DNA of 64,000 bases from Nodosilinea sp. E11. Lineage in GTDB: Bacteria; Cyanobacteriota; Cyanobacteriia; Phormidesmidales; Phormidesmidaceae. Position numbers and translations under genes: made by a program. Location: assembly GCF_032813545.1 (NCBI RefSeq), contig NZ_CP136520.1, forward strand, positions 1,234,001 through 1,298,000, read 5' to 3'. Positions 30,808 to 40,701 of the stretch are shown piece by piece. The notes beneath the pieces are model-generated. The model did not search any database and was not told where the DNA came from. It saw nothing but the letters and a program-made list of their open reading frames with translations. How positions within the stretch are numbered: the stretch's first letter is position 1; each line of letters starts with the position of its first letter.

Positions 30808-32718
30808 ATGGGCAAAGGATTTGGACAGCCAAAAGCGGTATCCACGCGCAATGCGACCCAGTTTATGCGTGCCTTTAGGAAGTGCCATACCGAAGCTAAG
30901 GGAGATAAGCGGCAGGTCGAGCAGTTTTTGAAGGCAAACTTAGCCAAGCTAGATGAATCTCTTCTAGAGGCATTGCCACATACATTTCCGACACTGGTAG
31001 AAGATGGTTTATTTGGAGATAGGCAAGCAGGTGCATCGCTATTTGGGAATTTTGGAAATGCAATTTGCGAGTTTCCGCTAGGTGATCGGGCCTTAAACCT
31101 GGAGTTGAGTATTGCGGCTTACCAAATTGCATTAAGGGTATTTACTCGTGATGCTTTTCCTGAAAGTTGGGCCGCTACACAAAATAATCTTGGCGCTGCC
31201 TACAGTAATCGCTTTCAAGGCGATCGGGCCAAAAACTTAGAGCAAGCGATTGCGGCCTATGAGTTATCGCTTCAAGTTAGAACACGCGATGCTTTTCCTG
31301 AAAGTTGGGCCGCTACACAAAATAACCTCGGCACTGCCTACGGTAACCGCATTAGAGGTGATCGGGCTGAAAACTTAGAGCAAGCGATTGCGGCCTATGA
31401 GTTATCGCTTCAGGTCAGAACACGCGATGCTTTTCCTGAAAATTGGGCCACGACACAAAATAATCTCGGCACTGCCTGTAGCAGTCGCATTCAAGGTGAT
31501 CGGGCTGAAAACTTAGAGCAAGCGATTGCGGCCTATGAGTTATCGCTTCAGGTCAAAACACGCGATGCTTTTCCTGAAAATTGGGCCACGACACAAAATA
31601 ATCTCGGCACTGCCTACGGTAATCGCATTAGAGGTGATCGGGCTGAGAATTTAGAGCAGGCTATTGCAGCCTATGAGTTGTCACTTCAAGTTTACACTCG
31701 CGATGCTTTTCCTGAAAATTGGGCCACGACACAAAGTAATCTTGGCGTTGCCTATCGTGATCGCATTAGAGGCGATCACGCCAAAAATGTAGAGCAAGCG
31801 ATTGTGGCTTATAAGTTGTCGCTTCAGGTTTACACTCATGATGCTTTCCCAGAAAATTGGGCAATAAGTAAGCACAATCTCGGCAATGCTTATCGCGATC
31901 GCATTCTAGGCGAGCAAAGCGACAATCTAAGAACAGCGATTGATTTGTACCAAGAAGCTACTCAAGTTTTCACGCAAAAGGCATTCCCGCTTAAGTGGGC
32001 CGAGAACCAGGGCTGCTTGGCTGAAGCATTAATTAAACAAGCCTCGTTGTCAGATAACTCAAATGACTTAAATACTGCTATTACGCTGCTGAAAGAGGCT
32101 TTAGAAGTTGCCGTGCCTGGTAGCCCAGACTTTATCGACTCTCAGTACCGATTGGGTACTGCCCTATCGCGTCGCTTTGAGCTAAATCAAAATGCTAGCG
32201 ATCTACAAGACGCACTCAAAGCCTATAAAACCGCTTTAGATGCCATTAGCCCAGAGCATTACGATCGCGAAAAAATTTGGCAAGCGCTACCGACTACTCA
32301 ATCTGTCTTAGGCAGTCGCCTGGTACGCGAAGGCCAGTGGCAGGAAGGGCTACAGCTCTTGCTCAACAGCGTCAGACTGCTCAGCGAAGGGGATGACCAA
32401 CTTGCCCACGCCAATGCGCTGTATCAAACCGGACGCGCCCACGAAACCCTCTCTGACTGGGATAATGCCCGTCTCTACTACCGCGATGCCCTGCGCCTGT
32501 ACGAACACCTTAACGATCAGCCCGGCATTGCCCAAAGTCGTCATGGATTAGGGAGTGTGTTAGCCTCCCAGGGCTATTTCAAAAAAGGTATGGCTGAGCT
32601 ACAACAAGCCCGCGACCTTTACCATCAGCTAGATAGACAAAACAGGGTAAGAGAAGTGGATAACCTTTACCAGGCAGCCCAGCGGGCAGAGCAGCAGCTA
32701 AGCGAGGTGCCCGCATGA
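30808..32718 (+). CDS. TPR-repeat protein with near-identical 46-residue tandem units
   Basis: A 636-residue protein without signal peptide or membrane segment. Residues 1-105 form an N-terminal helical region. From ~106 there are at least six consecutive 46-residue TPR-like units. The consensus has LEQAIAAYELSLQV, RDAFPENWATTQNNLG and a Gly-Asp-Arg-Ala-Glu-Asn linker. Three divergent units and a C-terminal set of classical 34-residue TPRs (HANALYQTGRAHETLSDWDNA; IAQSRHGLGSVLASQGYFKKG) follow. The central units are nearly identical in DNA, implying recent duplication. TPR arrays bind proteins or peptides. The stop overlaps the start of the ATPase gene (ATGA), so the two are translationally coupled. 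The function is not known; a sensor or scaffold for the ATPase is an inference. Confidence 0.88.
   Translation: MGKGFGQPKAVSTRNATQFMRAFRKCHTEAKGDKRQVEQFLKANLAKLDESLLEALPHTFPTLVEDGLFGDRQAGASLFGNFGNAICEFPLGDRALNLELSIAAYQIALRVFTRDAFPESWAATQNNLGAAYSNRFQGDRAKNLEQAIAAYELSLQVRTRDAFPESWAATQNNLGTAYGNRIRGDRAENLEQAIAAYELSLQVRTRDAFPENWATTQNNLGTACSSRIQGDRAENLEQAIAAYELSLQVKTRDAFPENWATTQNNLGTAYGNRIRGDRAENLEQAIAAYELSLQVYTRDAFPENWATTQSNLGVAYRDRIRGDHAKNVEQAIVAYKLSLQVYTHDAFPENWAISKHNLGNAYRDRILGEQSDNLRTAIDLYQEATQVFTQKAFPLKWAENQGCLAEALIKQASLSDNSNDLNTAITLLKEALEVAVPGSPDFIDSQYRLGTALSRRFELNQNASDLQDALKAYKTALDAISPEHYDREKIWQALPTTQSVLGSRLVREGQWQEGLQLLLNSVRLLSEGDDQLAHANALYQTGRAHETLSDWDNARLYYRDALRLYEHLNDQPGIAQSRHGLGSVLASQGYFKKGMAELQQARDLYHQLDRQNRVREVDNLYQAAQRAEQQLSEVPA
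31137..31910 (+). repeat. Tandem 138-bp coding repeats in the TPR gene
   Basis: About five and a half copies of a 138-base (46-codon) unit, with copies between 31230 and 31710 almost identical, for example CGCGATGCTTTTCCTGAAA in successive units. Copies diverge gradually towards both ends. High identity at third codon positions points to recent slippage or recombination. Confidence 0.85.
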
Positions 32719-33977
32719 CCACCGCCGACGATATTTTTGATCAATCAACCAGCAACGTGCAGGGCTTGGGCCTACGCGAAATTCCGTTTACAGAAAGCCC
32801 ACCTGACCTCGAAAGCGAAACGCTACAGTACATCTTCACCGGGCGCGAAGACGAGCTGCGACGGGTATTTAACCTGTTTCAAAGCCGGGAGCGGCGACGG
32901 GTTTTGGTCTATGGCCGCATTGGCATTGGCAAAAGCGCCTTTTTGCGAGAGGTGCTGTCTGTTTTGCGCCGCAAGCGTCCACAGATGTTGACCGCCTATA
33001 TTTCTCTACCCGCTGATCTAGACCTGGCTACCACAGCCTTAATTGCCGTTGCCCGCGAAATGGCCGATGACGAATGGGCACAGCGGCAGCTCTACCAAAT
33101 GGGGATTCCGACCGCCAAAATCCTTAAAGAGCGCAGTTCAGAAGTAAGCGGAAACCTGGTCATGGGTGCCAAAATGGCGGAAAAAGACCTGCCTCTCACG
33201 AAGCCGTTATATCCCACCGTGAGCCTCGATACCCTGCTAGAACGCGCCCAAGAAAAATATCCCCAGGGCGTTGTCATTGCCATTGACGACTTGGATAAAC
33301 GCAACCCCAGCGCCGTTCGACAGATGATGCACGATGCCCAAGGCATGTTGAAGGGGCGGGCCTGGTTTATGCTTACCGGGCACCCGATGGGCATCACAGG
33401 CGATTTGTTGACCAGTGAGCGAGGACTGTTTGACCTGCAACTGAAGCTCGAAGAACTCGATCAGCCCACCACCTACAAGATGCTGATCAACTACCTCAAC
33501 AGCGCCCGCATCGGCAACACCTGCACTGACCCCGATGATCCGCGATCGGTATTGCCATTTACCCCAGAGGCCGCCAAGCGCTTCTGTGAAGTATCTCTAG
33601 GCAAGCCTCGCCTGTTTAACCGGCTTGGCAACACAGTACTCGACACCGCCGCTAACATGCAGGCCACCTTAATTGATTCAGAGGTATTGGCTCAGGGACT
33701 AAAGGCGGCTGCTCCAGAGCTGAGAGAACGTGCTGCCCTCAGCGTTCAAGAAGAACGAGTTCGAGCCTTTCTAGAACAGCGAGGGCCAATCTCTGACGAA
33801 ACCATTACCTTTGAAGACTTGGAACAACTAGGGTTTCGCAGCTTTAGCGAGATTTTGCCCTTTCTAGAACGGCTAGAAGCAGCTGACCTCGCCCACCAAC
33901 TCGATCAGGATGACACCAAAGCCTTTGCCCCAATCGCTCTGCCACCAACCATAGAGGATGAGCCAGTAGATCTGTAG
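32715..33977 (+). CDS. P-loop ATPase (ORC/STAND-like AAA) coupled to the TPR protein
   Basis: A 420-residue cytoplasmic ATPase. Walker A is in VLVYGRIGIGKSAFLREVL (residues ~70-90), Walker B is VVIAIDDLDKR (near 190), and a sensor-I-like FMLTGHP follows. GKPRLFNRLGN near residue 295 resembles the sensor-2 segment of ORC/Cdc6-like and STAND ATPases. The last ~90 residues (ERVRAFLEQRGPISDETITFEDLEQLGF) look like a winged helix. The first 50 residues include an opening FTGREDELRRVF typical of these ATPases. It overlaps the TPR gene by four bases. No nuclease, protease or membrane effector is visible, so if this is a defence or signalling module its effector is elsewhere or the ATPase acts alone. 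Confidence 0.85.
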   Translation: MTTADDIFDQSTSNVQGLGLREIPFTESPPDLESETLQYIFTGREDELRRVFNLFQSRERRRVLVYGRIGIGKSAFLREVLSVLRRKRPQMLTAYISLPADLDLATTALIAVAREMADDEWAQRQLYQMGIPTAKILKERSSEVSGNLVMGAKMAEKDLPLTKPLYPTVSLDTLLERAQEKYPQGVVIAIDDLDKRNPSAVRQMMHDAQGMLKGRAWFMLTGHPMGITGDLLTSERGLFDLQLKLEELDQPTTYKMLINYLNSARIGNTCTDPDDPRSVLPFTPEAAKRFCEVSLGKPRLFNRLGNTVLDTAANMQATLIDSEVLAQGLKAAAPELRERAALSVQEERVRAFLEQRGPISDETITFEDLEQLGFRSFSEILPFLERLEAADLAHQLDQDDTKAFAPIALPPTIEDEPVDL

Positions 33978-34316
33978 ATCAGAGCACCAATATCGCGGAG
34001 GTTGTGTTATGTGGCAGCAGAACTAAACGCGTTCCAGATTATTGGCTGTGCTACTGCGCTGGATCACTATGGCGAGTTACGTTGAGGCGGTTAAAACGTT
34101 CTAACGATCGCGACTGCCATAAACCCGCTCTATATGTCATCAGATCTTGCTAAATCGCGGTGGTGCAGGGCAGACAACAGCCGATAATATAGCGTTGGCC
34201 AAATTGCCCAGTGCATCGCTATACCCCTTAGAGGGTTAGGGCTGTGGTAAGTTTGGCGGGTCGTCCTGCCAGGACGATTATTGATCACCCCCTTAGCGGA
34301 AAGCAGGAAGTTGCCC
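33978..34316. other. Intergenic region between the ATPase and argG
   Basis: A 339-base gap without a credible gene. GATAAT at 34182 might be a -10 box but no matching -35 is seen. A short hairpin TCGTCCTGCCAGGACGA lies at 34260-34276, just before the argG ribosome-binding site. Confidence 0.45.
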
Positions 34317-35519
<1,203 letters not shown>

Positions 35520-35593
35520 AACGTCATCTTGCCCAACCGTCTGGGCTAGGTTTGAGGTGCTGACAGTAGCCTGATGACCTAGTTAGTACACCA

Positions 35594-35622
35594 AGGGGTG
35601 GAGTTTGACGACCTCCACCCCT
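35594..35622. terminator. Hairpin between convergent argG and ridA
   Basis: AGGGGTGGAG (35594-35603) pairs perfectly with CTCCACCCCT (35613-35622) around a 9-base loop. It lies between the ends of two convergent genes and probably terminates both, although the T-tract is weak. Confidence 0.65.
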
Positions 35623-35650
35623 ATTCTGTGTTGAGATCGAGCTAGGCAAA

Positions 35651-36040
35651 TCACTCCCCACAGTAAGCGATTAGGTCAATTTCTACATCTCCATACCCGG
35701 CCAGCGCTGTGACCCCCACTGTAGTACGGCTCGGCTGGGGAGATTGGCCAAAGTATGATTGGTAAATGGTGTTTACCACCTCGTAGTAGCGAAAATCTGT
35801 AACAAAGATCCGCGCCATCACTACTCGGTTGAAACCGCTGCCCCCGTGATCTAACACTAGAGCCAGGTTATCCATCACCCGCCGGGTTTGCTCTTCAATT
35901 GAGCCTTTAACAACCTTGCCCGTGGCCGGGTCTTCGGCCAGCTGCCCCGTCACAAACAAAAAATCTCCAGCCCGCACCGCGTGGGAGTAGGGTGCTACCG
36001 GCGGCAGCACGTTATCGGGCAAGGTCATAAATTCCAGCAT
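35651..36040 (-). CDS. ridA: RidA/YjgF family enamine/imine deaminase
   Basis: A 129-residue member of the RidA family, which hydrolyses reactive 2-aminoacrylate-type enamines and so protects PLP enzymes. Visible are PYSHAVRAGDFLFVTGQLAEDP, the substrate-carboxylate Arg in PSRTTVGV and the acidic EIDLIAYC at the end. Divergence from the longest RidA subfamily leaves the substrate open. The gene is downstream of a Crp/Fnr regulator, 211 bases apart on the same strand. Confidence 0.9.
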   Translation of the reverse strand: MLEFMTLPDNVLPPVAPYSHAVRAGDFLFVTGQLAEDPATGKVVKGSIEEQTRRVMDNLALVLDHGGSGFNRVVMARIFVTDFRYYEVVNTIYQSYFGQSPQPSRTTVGVTALAGYGDVEIDLIAYCGE

Positions 36041-36251
36041 GGTTTTAACTATTACAACAACAGTTTTATAGTGTCGCTTAAATTGTCACCAATAAATTGT
36101 CGCAAGAGCAAATTACTAGGCCTTTCAAACATAGCCAGATCGATCTCAACCTGAGTCATAGAAGCCATCTCTTGACTAACATTTTCAGACCAGGCCAATG
36201 ACGAAATGTCCGTTTTCCCCTACCCCAATTCATGCACCCATTCAGCAGCAC

Positions 36252-36863
36252 CTAGAGCTGAGCTAACTGCTTTAAATCAGGCAGTAAAATGGCTCGACTT
36301 GACTCAGAGGCTAGGTAACGGTGTTTGGTTTCACCTCGGCGCTTTCTAAAGCGCACGAGCTGCCCCTGCCGCTCTAGGGTGTTGAGCAGGCGAGTCACCG
36401 TAACCCGGCTACTGCCCAACACTTCAGATAGCTGCTGGTGGGTCAATAGCGGTGGCAACAATCTGCCCTCTGGGGTCTGGTGTCCAAAGCGATCGGCCAG
36501 CCAGTGGAGCAGGTGCAGCAGGCGCTCGGCCAAACAGGGAATTTGCACTACGCGAAATAGCTCCTGGCTATACCAAAGATGATTGAGCAGCAGCGTCTGC
36601 CAGTAGCGTGTTTGTGAATGAAAAACCACTTCCGTGACCATTACTGAGGTCAAACATTCCATTTGGTAGGGGCTCAGTCGAGTCAGCGGCAGCCCGACAA
36701 TATCTCCCTGGCCCCACAGGCCAACGGTAATCACCTGACCCTCAGCGTTCCAGGTCAGGCTGCGCACAATACCTTGCTCAATCAGCCAGACGCGATCGCA
36801 CAGCGGCGGCAGAGAGGTTTTAGGGCCAAAGGTTTGCAGAATCGAGAGTTGAGGGCGAGACAT
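36252..36863 (-). CDS. Crp/Fnr family transcriptional regulator
   Basis: A 203-residue regulator. The N-terminal part is a shortened cyclic-nucleotide-binding-like barrel (LIEQGIVRSLTWNAEGQVI, GQGDIVGLPL). The phosphate-binding cassette of true CRPs is not evident. The C-terminal winged helix-turn-helix reads LTHQQLSEVLGSSRVTVTRLLNTLERQG. No Fe-S cysteine set like that of FNR is seen. The gap to ridA contains two copies of AAATTGTC (near 36079 and 36096), a possible operator. Target genes are unknown; neighbours suggest stress or nutrient control. Confidence 0.88.
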   Translation of the reverse strand: MSRPQLSILQTFGPKTSLPPLCDRVWLIEQGIVRSLTWNAEGQVITVGLWGQGDIVGLPLTRLSPYQMECLTSVMVTEVVFHSQTRYWQTLLLNHLWYSQELFRVVQIPCLAERLLHLLHWLADRFGHQTPEGRLLPPLLTHQQLSEVLGSSRVTVTRLLNTLERQGQLVRFRKRRGETKHRYLASESSRAILLPDLKQLAQL

Positions 36864-36971
36864 GGGAATCTAGAGGTGAGGTGAGGAAGCGTGAAGGGAC
36901 GGTCTTTGTAACTGAAGGCTTAGGAGATTTTTAGAACAGAAGCTCCCTGCTGTATCCGGCGACTGTAGCCG

Positions 36972-36999
36972 CCTAAGGGTGGCAATGCCCACCCTTAGG
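36972..36999. repeat. Palindrome related to the GGGTGGGCAATGCCCACC repeat family
   Basis: CCTAAGGGTGG (36972-36982) and CCACCCTTAGG (36989-36999) form an 11-bp perfect inverted repeat with the core CAATGC. It lies between a small membrane-protein gene and the Crp/Fnr gene and could terminate the former's upstream transcript. The same core occurs elsewhere in the window. Confidence 0.7.
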
Positions 37000-37049
37000 G
37001 AAAAAGTTTTCCAGAAGTCACCTTAGGGTTTTTCCCACAGCGGCAGCAA

Positions 37050-37346
37050 TCAGAGGAGTGCTTTGAATCGGGGTTTGGCAGGTGAAGGGGTGGGCCTAAC
37101 ATCGGCGATTTCATAGTCGGGGCAACAGAGGGCAGCTTCTGAGGCGGCATCTCTAGGGCGCACCGGACACTTGAGATAGGGGCTACCAGTGTAGTAGCGG
37201 CACCGAAAGCAGGGCACCTGGTGCAATCGCCGCAGCCGCTGAAGGCCGTCTTGAATAGCCAGCAATAGAGCCAAAACAAAGAGCAGCACCATGACCCAAA
37301 TGCCTAGGGGCACCAAGACGGCAAGCAAAATGTCGCTAGAGGGCAT
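37050..37346 (-). CDS. Small one-transmembrane protein with conserved cysteines
   Basis: 98 residues. The N-terminus has a single hydrophobic segment (VLVPLGIWVMVLLFVLALLL). The following cytoplasmic or lumenal part carries five Cys in CFRCRYYTG, LKCPVRP and CCPDYE, which may bind a metal or a cluster. I recall similar short proteins in many cyanobacteria, with a HxxPCxxCxYFTG pattern, without a known function. It lies just downstream of the hydrolase-like gene's end (both minus, 37381 on). ATG at 37346. Confidence 0.75.
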   Translation of the reverse strand: MPSSDILLAVLVPLGIWVMVLLFVLALLLAIQDGLQRLRRLHQVPCFRCRYYTGSPYLKCPVRPRDAASEAALCCPDYEIADVRPTPSPAKPRFKALL

Positions 37347-37380
37347 AGAAACCTCACTGAATACAGCAGCAGTAGATGAT

Positions 37381-38142
37381 CTAAGAACCTGGCAGCGAAG
37401 ACGCTACGTTAAACCCCTCGGGGGTGAACAGCAGGGTCTGAGTGGTGCCCCAAAAACTTAAAATTTGGCTGGCTACCCGTTGCGGGTAAACGGCATGGAA
37501 AAAGTGGCGACCGGGGAATGCCACGATGCGATCGCCCCCCTTTAGCCATGGTTGCCACCCCTTGATCTGGGTCGGATCAACGATGGCATCTTCGGTGCCA
37601 CCAGCCACCAGCAGAGGCACCGCCACGCTGCCAGGGCACAGGCTCACTCGCTTCAGCAGTGAGTGGGGAGACACAGAGTGGAGCAGATCTTGCTCTAGTA
37701 AGTTGACCCAGCCCGGTACCAAAGGCCGAGCCTGGTGGCCAAATAGGCTATAGACCATCTGGGCCAGTACCTGGCGGCGATCGCAGGGTAACCGCTCTAG
37801 CTGGGCATAGTAGTGGGCCTGCCAATCGACCATGGGGTTTACCCCCACAGAAAGCAGCGTTAACGAGCTCACCCGGTGGGGGTTTTGGCGAGCATAGAGC
37901 AGCCCAACCAGCCCCCCCGTGCCGTGGCCCATCAGGTGCACCGGTCGGTCAAACCCCTTGAGATAGTCGTGGAGCAGGGTAACAGCGATATCGAGAGAGC
38001 TAGGTTCGTCTGGGGTTTGTCGGTAGGCCCAGTGGGTGACTTCACCATAGCGGGCTAGACAGCCTAACAGCTTGTGATCAAATCGTTCAAAGCTAGGGCT
38101 CACGTTCAGCCACACGGCATCGGGGCAAGAGGTTAACGTCAT
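37381..38142 (-). CDS. Alpha/beta hydrolase-fold protein lacking the nucleophilic serine (isiC-like position)
   Basis: A 253-residue alpha/beta hydrolase-fold protein. The expected nucleophile elbow GxSxG reads GHGTGG (VHLMGHGTGGLVGLLYAR, residues ~78-95), so the Ser is replaced by Gly. The late His region GRHFFHAVYP is present. It lies directly downstream of flavodoxin and isiA in the same direction. In Synechocystis the third gene of the isiABC transcript is similarly placed and uncharacterised; I infer this is its counterpart. ATG at 38142 chosen over the TTG at 38148. Confidence 0.85.
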   Translation of the reverse strand: MTLTSCPDAVWLNVSPSFERFDHKLLGCLARYGEVTHWAYRQTPDEPSSLDIAVTLLHDYLKGFDRPVHLMGHGTGGLVGLLYARQNPHRVSSLTLLSVGVNPMVDWQAHYYAQLERLPCDRRQVLAQMVYSLFGHQARPLVPGWVNLLEQDLLHSVSPHSLLKRVSLCPGSVAVPLLVAGGTEDAIVDPTQIKGWQPWLKGGDRIVAFPGRHFFHAVYPQRVASQILSFWGTTQTLLFTPEGFNVASSLPGS

Positions 38143-38282
38143 TGGCAACCAAAAAATGTGGACATTATGAGAGGAGCGAAGTCGAAGAAATTTTTACTGG
38201 CATTGAAAAGTGGCGGGCAATAGCACCCCATGGGTTAAGGAGCAGGCGTGCAGTCACACTTAACCATTGCCAACCAGAGGAT

Positions 38283-38795
38283 TTAAACTCCAAAAGTCGA
38301 TTTCAGCTGAGCAACCCAGGCGCTGATGCGGTCATCCGTGAGCTCAGGCTGGTTGTCTTCATCTAGAGCCAGGCCCACAAACTTGCCATTTTGTACGGCC
38401 TTAGAATCGCTAAAGTCATAGCCATCAATGGGCCACTGACCTACAGTGGTGGCCCCCAGTTCAGTGATTTTCTCTGCCAAAATGCCCATGGCGTCTTGAA
38501 AGTTATCGGCATAGCCAACTTGGTCGCCCGCCCCAAAGAAAGCGACCTGCTTACCGCTAAAGTCAATACCATCGAGCTCGTCGAAGAAACCTTCCCAATC
38601 CGATTGCAGCTCGCCAATATTCCAGGTAGGGCAGCCGATGATCAGGCAGTTATAGTCAGAAAAGTCGTCGGGGCTGGCATCGGCAATGTCGTGCAGCGTG
38701 ACTACGCCATCACCCCCAAATGCTTTTTGTATTGCCTCGGCCAACGTTTCAGTATTGCCGGTCTGGGTGCCAAAAAAGAGGCCAATTTTAGTCAT
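38283..38795 (-). CDS. isiB: Flavodoxin
   Basis: A 170-residue long-chain flavodoxin that replaces ferredoxin as photosystem I electron acceptor when iron is scarce. The FMN phosphate loop GTQTGNTETLA is at residues ~9-19, and the isoalloxazine-binding loops TWNIGELQSDW and GAGDQVGYADNF follow. The ATG at 38795 gives MTKIGLFFGTQTG, the normal start. It is located 255 bases downstream of isiA on the same strand, the common isiAB arrangement. Confidence 0.96.
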   Translation of the reverse strand: MTKIGLFFGTQTGNTETLAEAIQKAFGGDGVVTLHDIADASPDDFSDYNCLIIGCPTWNIGELQSDWEGFFDELDGIDFSGKQVAFFGAGDQVGYADNFQDAMGILAEKITELGATTVGQWPIDGYDFSDSKAVQNGKFVGLALDEDNQPELTDDRISAWVAQLKSTFGV

Positions 38796-39050
38796 GACAG
38801 TGCTTATCCTGAGTTGGTTCAAACAGAAAATCGGGTGGGTGTAAAGAAGCCACAGCGGCTCGACTACTCGGCATCGACTGACGACAGGTGGGGCAAAACC
38901 ACTGGGGCTGTCGGCCTTGCACTTGAAGCAGCAACCGGTCTGAGCAGCAAAGGCAAATCATCACAGAGCGCCCTAGAAATACATGAGGAAAGGGGGGCAG
39001 GATGTTGGAGCCCTATGTACCCCCCAAAGAGAGGAGAAGTTAACCCAACG

Positions 39051-40076
39051 CTACAATTCGACGGTGCTCAGGGCTTTTTCTACCCGGCGAAAGTCGAAAC
39101 CAATGGCGCGCAGGGCATGCCAAAGATGGCCCTGCAAGAAAACGAACGCCAGAATAAAGTGGGCATTGGCCAACCAGCAGCGGGAGGTGTGGGCATTGAG
39201 CGGCAGCACCACAGTGTCTGCAAAGTAAGGCATGATGCCAAGTTTTACCTCCAGCGGGGGGCCGTAAAACTCCACCGGGTAAGCCAGGGTATTGACCGCA
39301 CAAAAGTAGGCTGCGACAAACCCGGCTAGGGCAATCCCCCCGAGAGAGTAAGACAAAATCGCTTCTCCAGAAAACAGCAGCAGGTTTTTGGCCCACCGAA
39401 GCGGGGGAACCAAGATGTGCCAGATGCCTCCGGCAATCAACAACACACCGACAAATAGATGACCACCCACCAGGTCTTCGAGATTGTTAACGCTAGCAAA
39501 GTGGGTCTGGTAGCCGTAGATCACCAGTGGGTCTAAGGTGGGCTGCACCAGCCGCACAGTTTGGGTGGTGGCATCGTACAAACCGCCCCAGGTGGTGGCT
39601 TTAGCGACGAGCAGCAGCGCGCCGGCCCCCAAGAATAGAAGGTGGTGACCCAAAATCAGCCCCAGTTGAGCCGGGTTATCCCAGTCAAAGTGAAACTTGC
39701 GGGCCTGTCCCTTAGCATCTCGCAAATCGGCAGGAGCTTTGAAGGTGTGAAATAGCGCTCCGGCCCCGAGCACAGCGGAAGAAATTAGGTGCACCGCCCC
39801 GACTACAAAGTAGGGATAGGTATCGACCACTTGTCCGCCTTCGCCCAAGCCAAGGCCGAGGGTAGCCAGGTGGGGCAACAAAATTAATCCCTGTTCGCCC
39901 ATAGGAATAGCTGGGTCAAACCAGGACAGCTCAAAGAGGGTAAAGGCCCCAGCCCAAAGCGTAATTAGCGCGGCCTGGCCGACGTGGGCCGAAATAAAGA
40001 ACCCCGACAAGTTGGCAAAGCGAGCATTACCAGCCCACCAGTCATAGGTTACTTCGGTACTGCCATAGGTTTGCAT
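39051..40076 (-). CDS. isiA: Iron-stress-induced chlorophyll-binding protein IsiA (CP43')
   Basis: A 341-residue, six-helix chlorophyll protein of the CP43 family lacking the large lumenal loop. It forms antenna rings around photosystem I during iron limitation. The start [21 protein letters not shown] and the helices ([56 protein letters not shown]) with His ligands match IsiA. The ATG at 40076 gives the known N-terminus; a longer frame to 40202 runs into the regulatory region. A probable Fur box lies 80-95 bases upstream. In other cyanobacteria an antisense RNA, IsrR, covers part of isiA; it cannot be recognised here by sequence. Confidence 0.96.
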   Translation of the reverse strand: MQTYGSTEVTYDWWAGNARFANLSGFFISAHVGQAALITLWAGAFTLFELSWFDPAIPMGEQGLILLPHLATLGLGLGEGGQVVDTYPYFVVGAVHLISSAVLGAGALFHTFKAPADLRDAKGQARKFHFDWDNPAQLGLILGHHLLFLGAGALLLVAKATTWGGLYDATTQTVRLVQPTLDPLVIYGYQTHFASVNNLEDLVGGHLFVGVLLIAGGIWHILVPPLRWAKNLLLFSGEAILSYSLGGIALAGFVAAYFCAVNTLAYPVEFYGPPLEVKLGIMPYFADTVVLPLNAHTSRCWLANAHFILAFVFLQGHLWHALRAIGFDFRRVEKALSTVEL

Positions 40077-40701
40077 AGTCAACGAATCCTTACTAAGGTC
40101 AATATCAACACAGCACTTATTGAGAAACAAACTCAATAAGAGAATTTGACCACAGATCGGAATCATTCTCAATAGAATCAAGTTAAGTTTTGTTGCGCAC
40201 AACTCATCCAGTCGTCTTGCTTCCCGGCTACTGCTGATAAGTGAACGTCTAACGCTTAAAATTACGGCAGCGGCAGTCTCCCTCAGCCAGCTACAATAGC
40301 GATCGCCCCCAGATTGAGGCCGAAGAACCGGCCCCTCTAGCCCAATCGGCGTTGTCCCTCAGCCCAAAGCCAGCGCTTAGGATGCCAAACTATTGATTTC
40401 TAGTCTCAACAGACAACAGATAGGGCTGCCGCCCCACCCCACGGCCATAGCGGCAAGTCCTTTGCTCAGCGTTGGCATCTGCACCGTTGCGGGGTGCCAA
40501 CCACCTTCGCCAAAATGCAGCAGGGCGCATGGCATGCGACCTTACGGGTTGGCCGTTTGGGAATCGGGTTTTGTTAAGTCGGATTTGTGTATTAGAGGCT
40601 AAGCAGCAGGGTTAGAAACAGTTGATCGCTCTAGACCCCTCACTCCGTCATCCGGTTTAGCTAGCCGTCTACAGAGGGGTCGAGGAGCTATCCACGAGGG
40701 C
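40077..40701. other. Intergenic region upstream of isiA
   Basis: This 625-base gap holds the Fur-box-like site (40157-40171) and a second dyad TGAGAAACAAACTCA (40121-40135) near isiA. Between ~40210 and 40700 I see no coding gene, tRNA or recognised repeat. A possible short ORF at 40393-40602 has no coding character. Confidence 0.5.
40157..40171 (-). promoter_or_regulatory. Putative Fur box of isiA
   Basis: Read on the minus strand, the site is TGAGAATGATTCCGA. It matches the 15-base 7-1-7 Fur consensus TGATAATnATTATCA at 11 of the 14 specified positions. It lies 81-95 bases upstream of the isiA start codon. Repression by Fur with iron as corepressor is known for isiA in other cyanobacteria. 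The -10 element is not resolved. Confidence 0.65.

Noticed and set aside
31137..31910. CRISPR or satellite repeat
   Set aside because: The 138-bp period keeps an open reading frame of TPR units.
38391..39329. Long plus-strand ORF over isiA/isiB
   Set aside because: Antisense shadow of the flavodoxin and IsiA genes, which are clearly real on the minus strand.
40393..40602. Possible 69-residue ORF
   Set aside because: No ribosome-binding site, odd composition and no recognisable motif in the isiA/EAL intergenic region.
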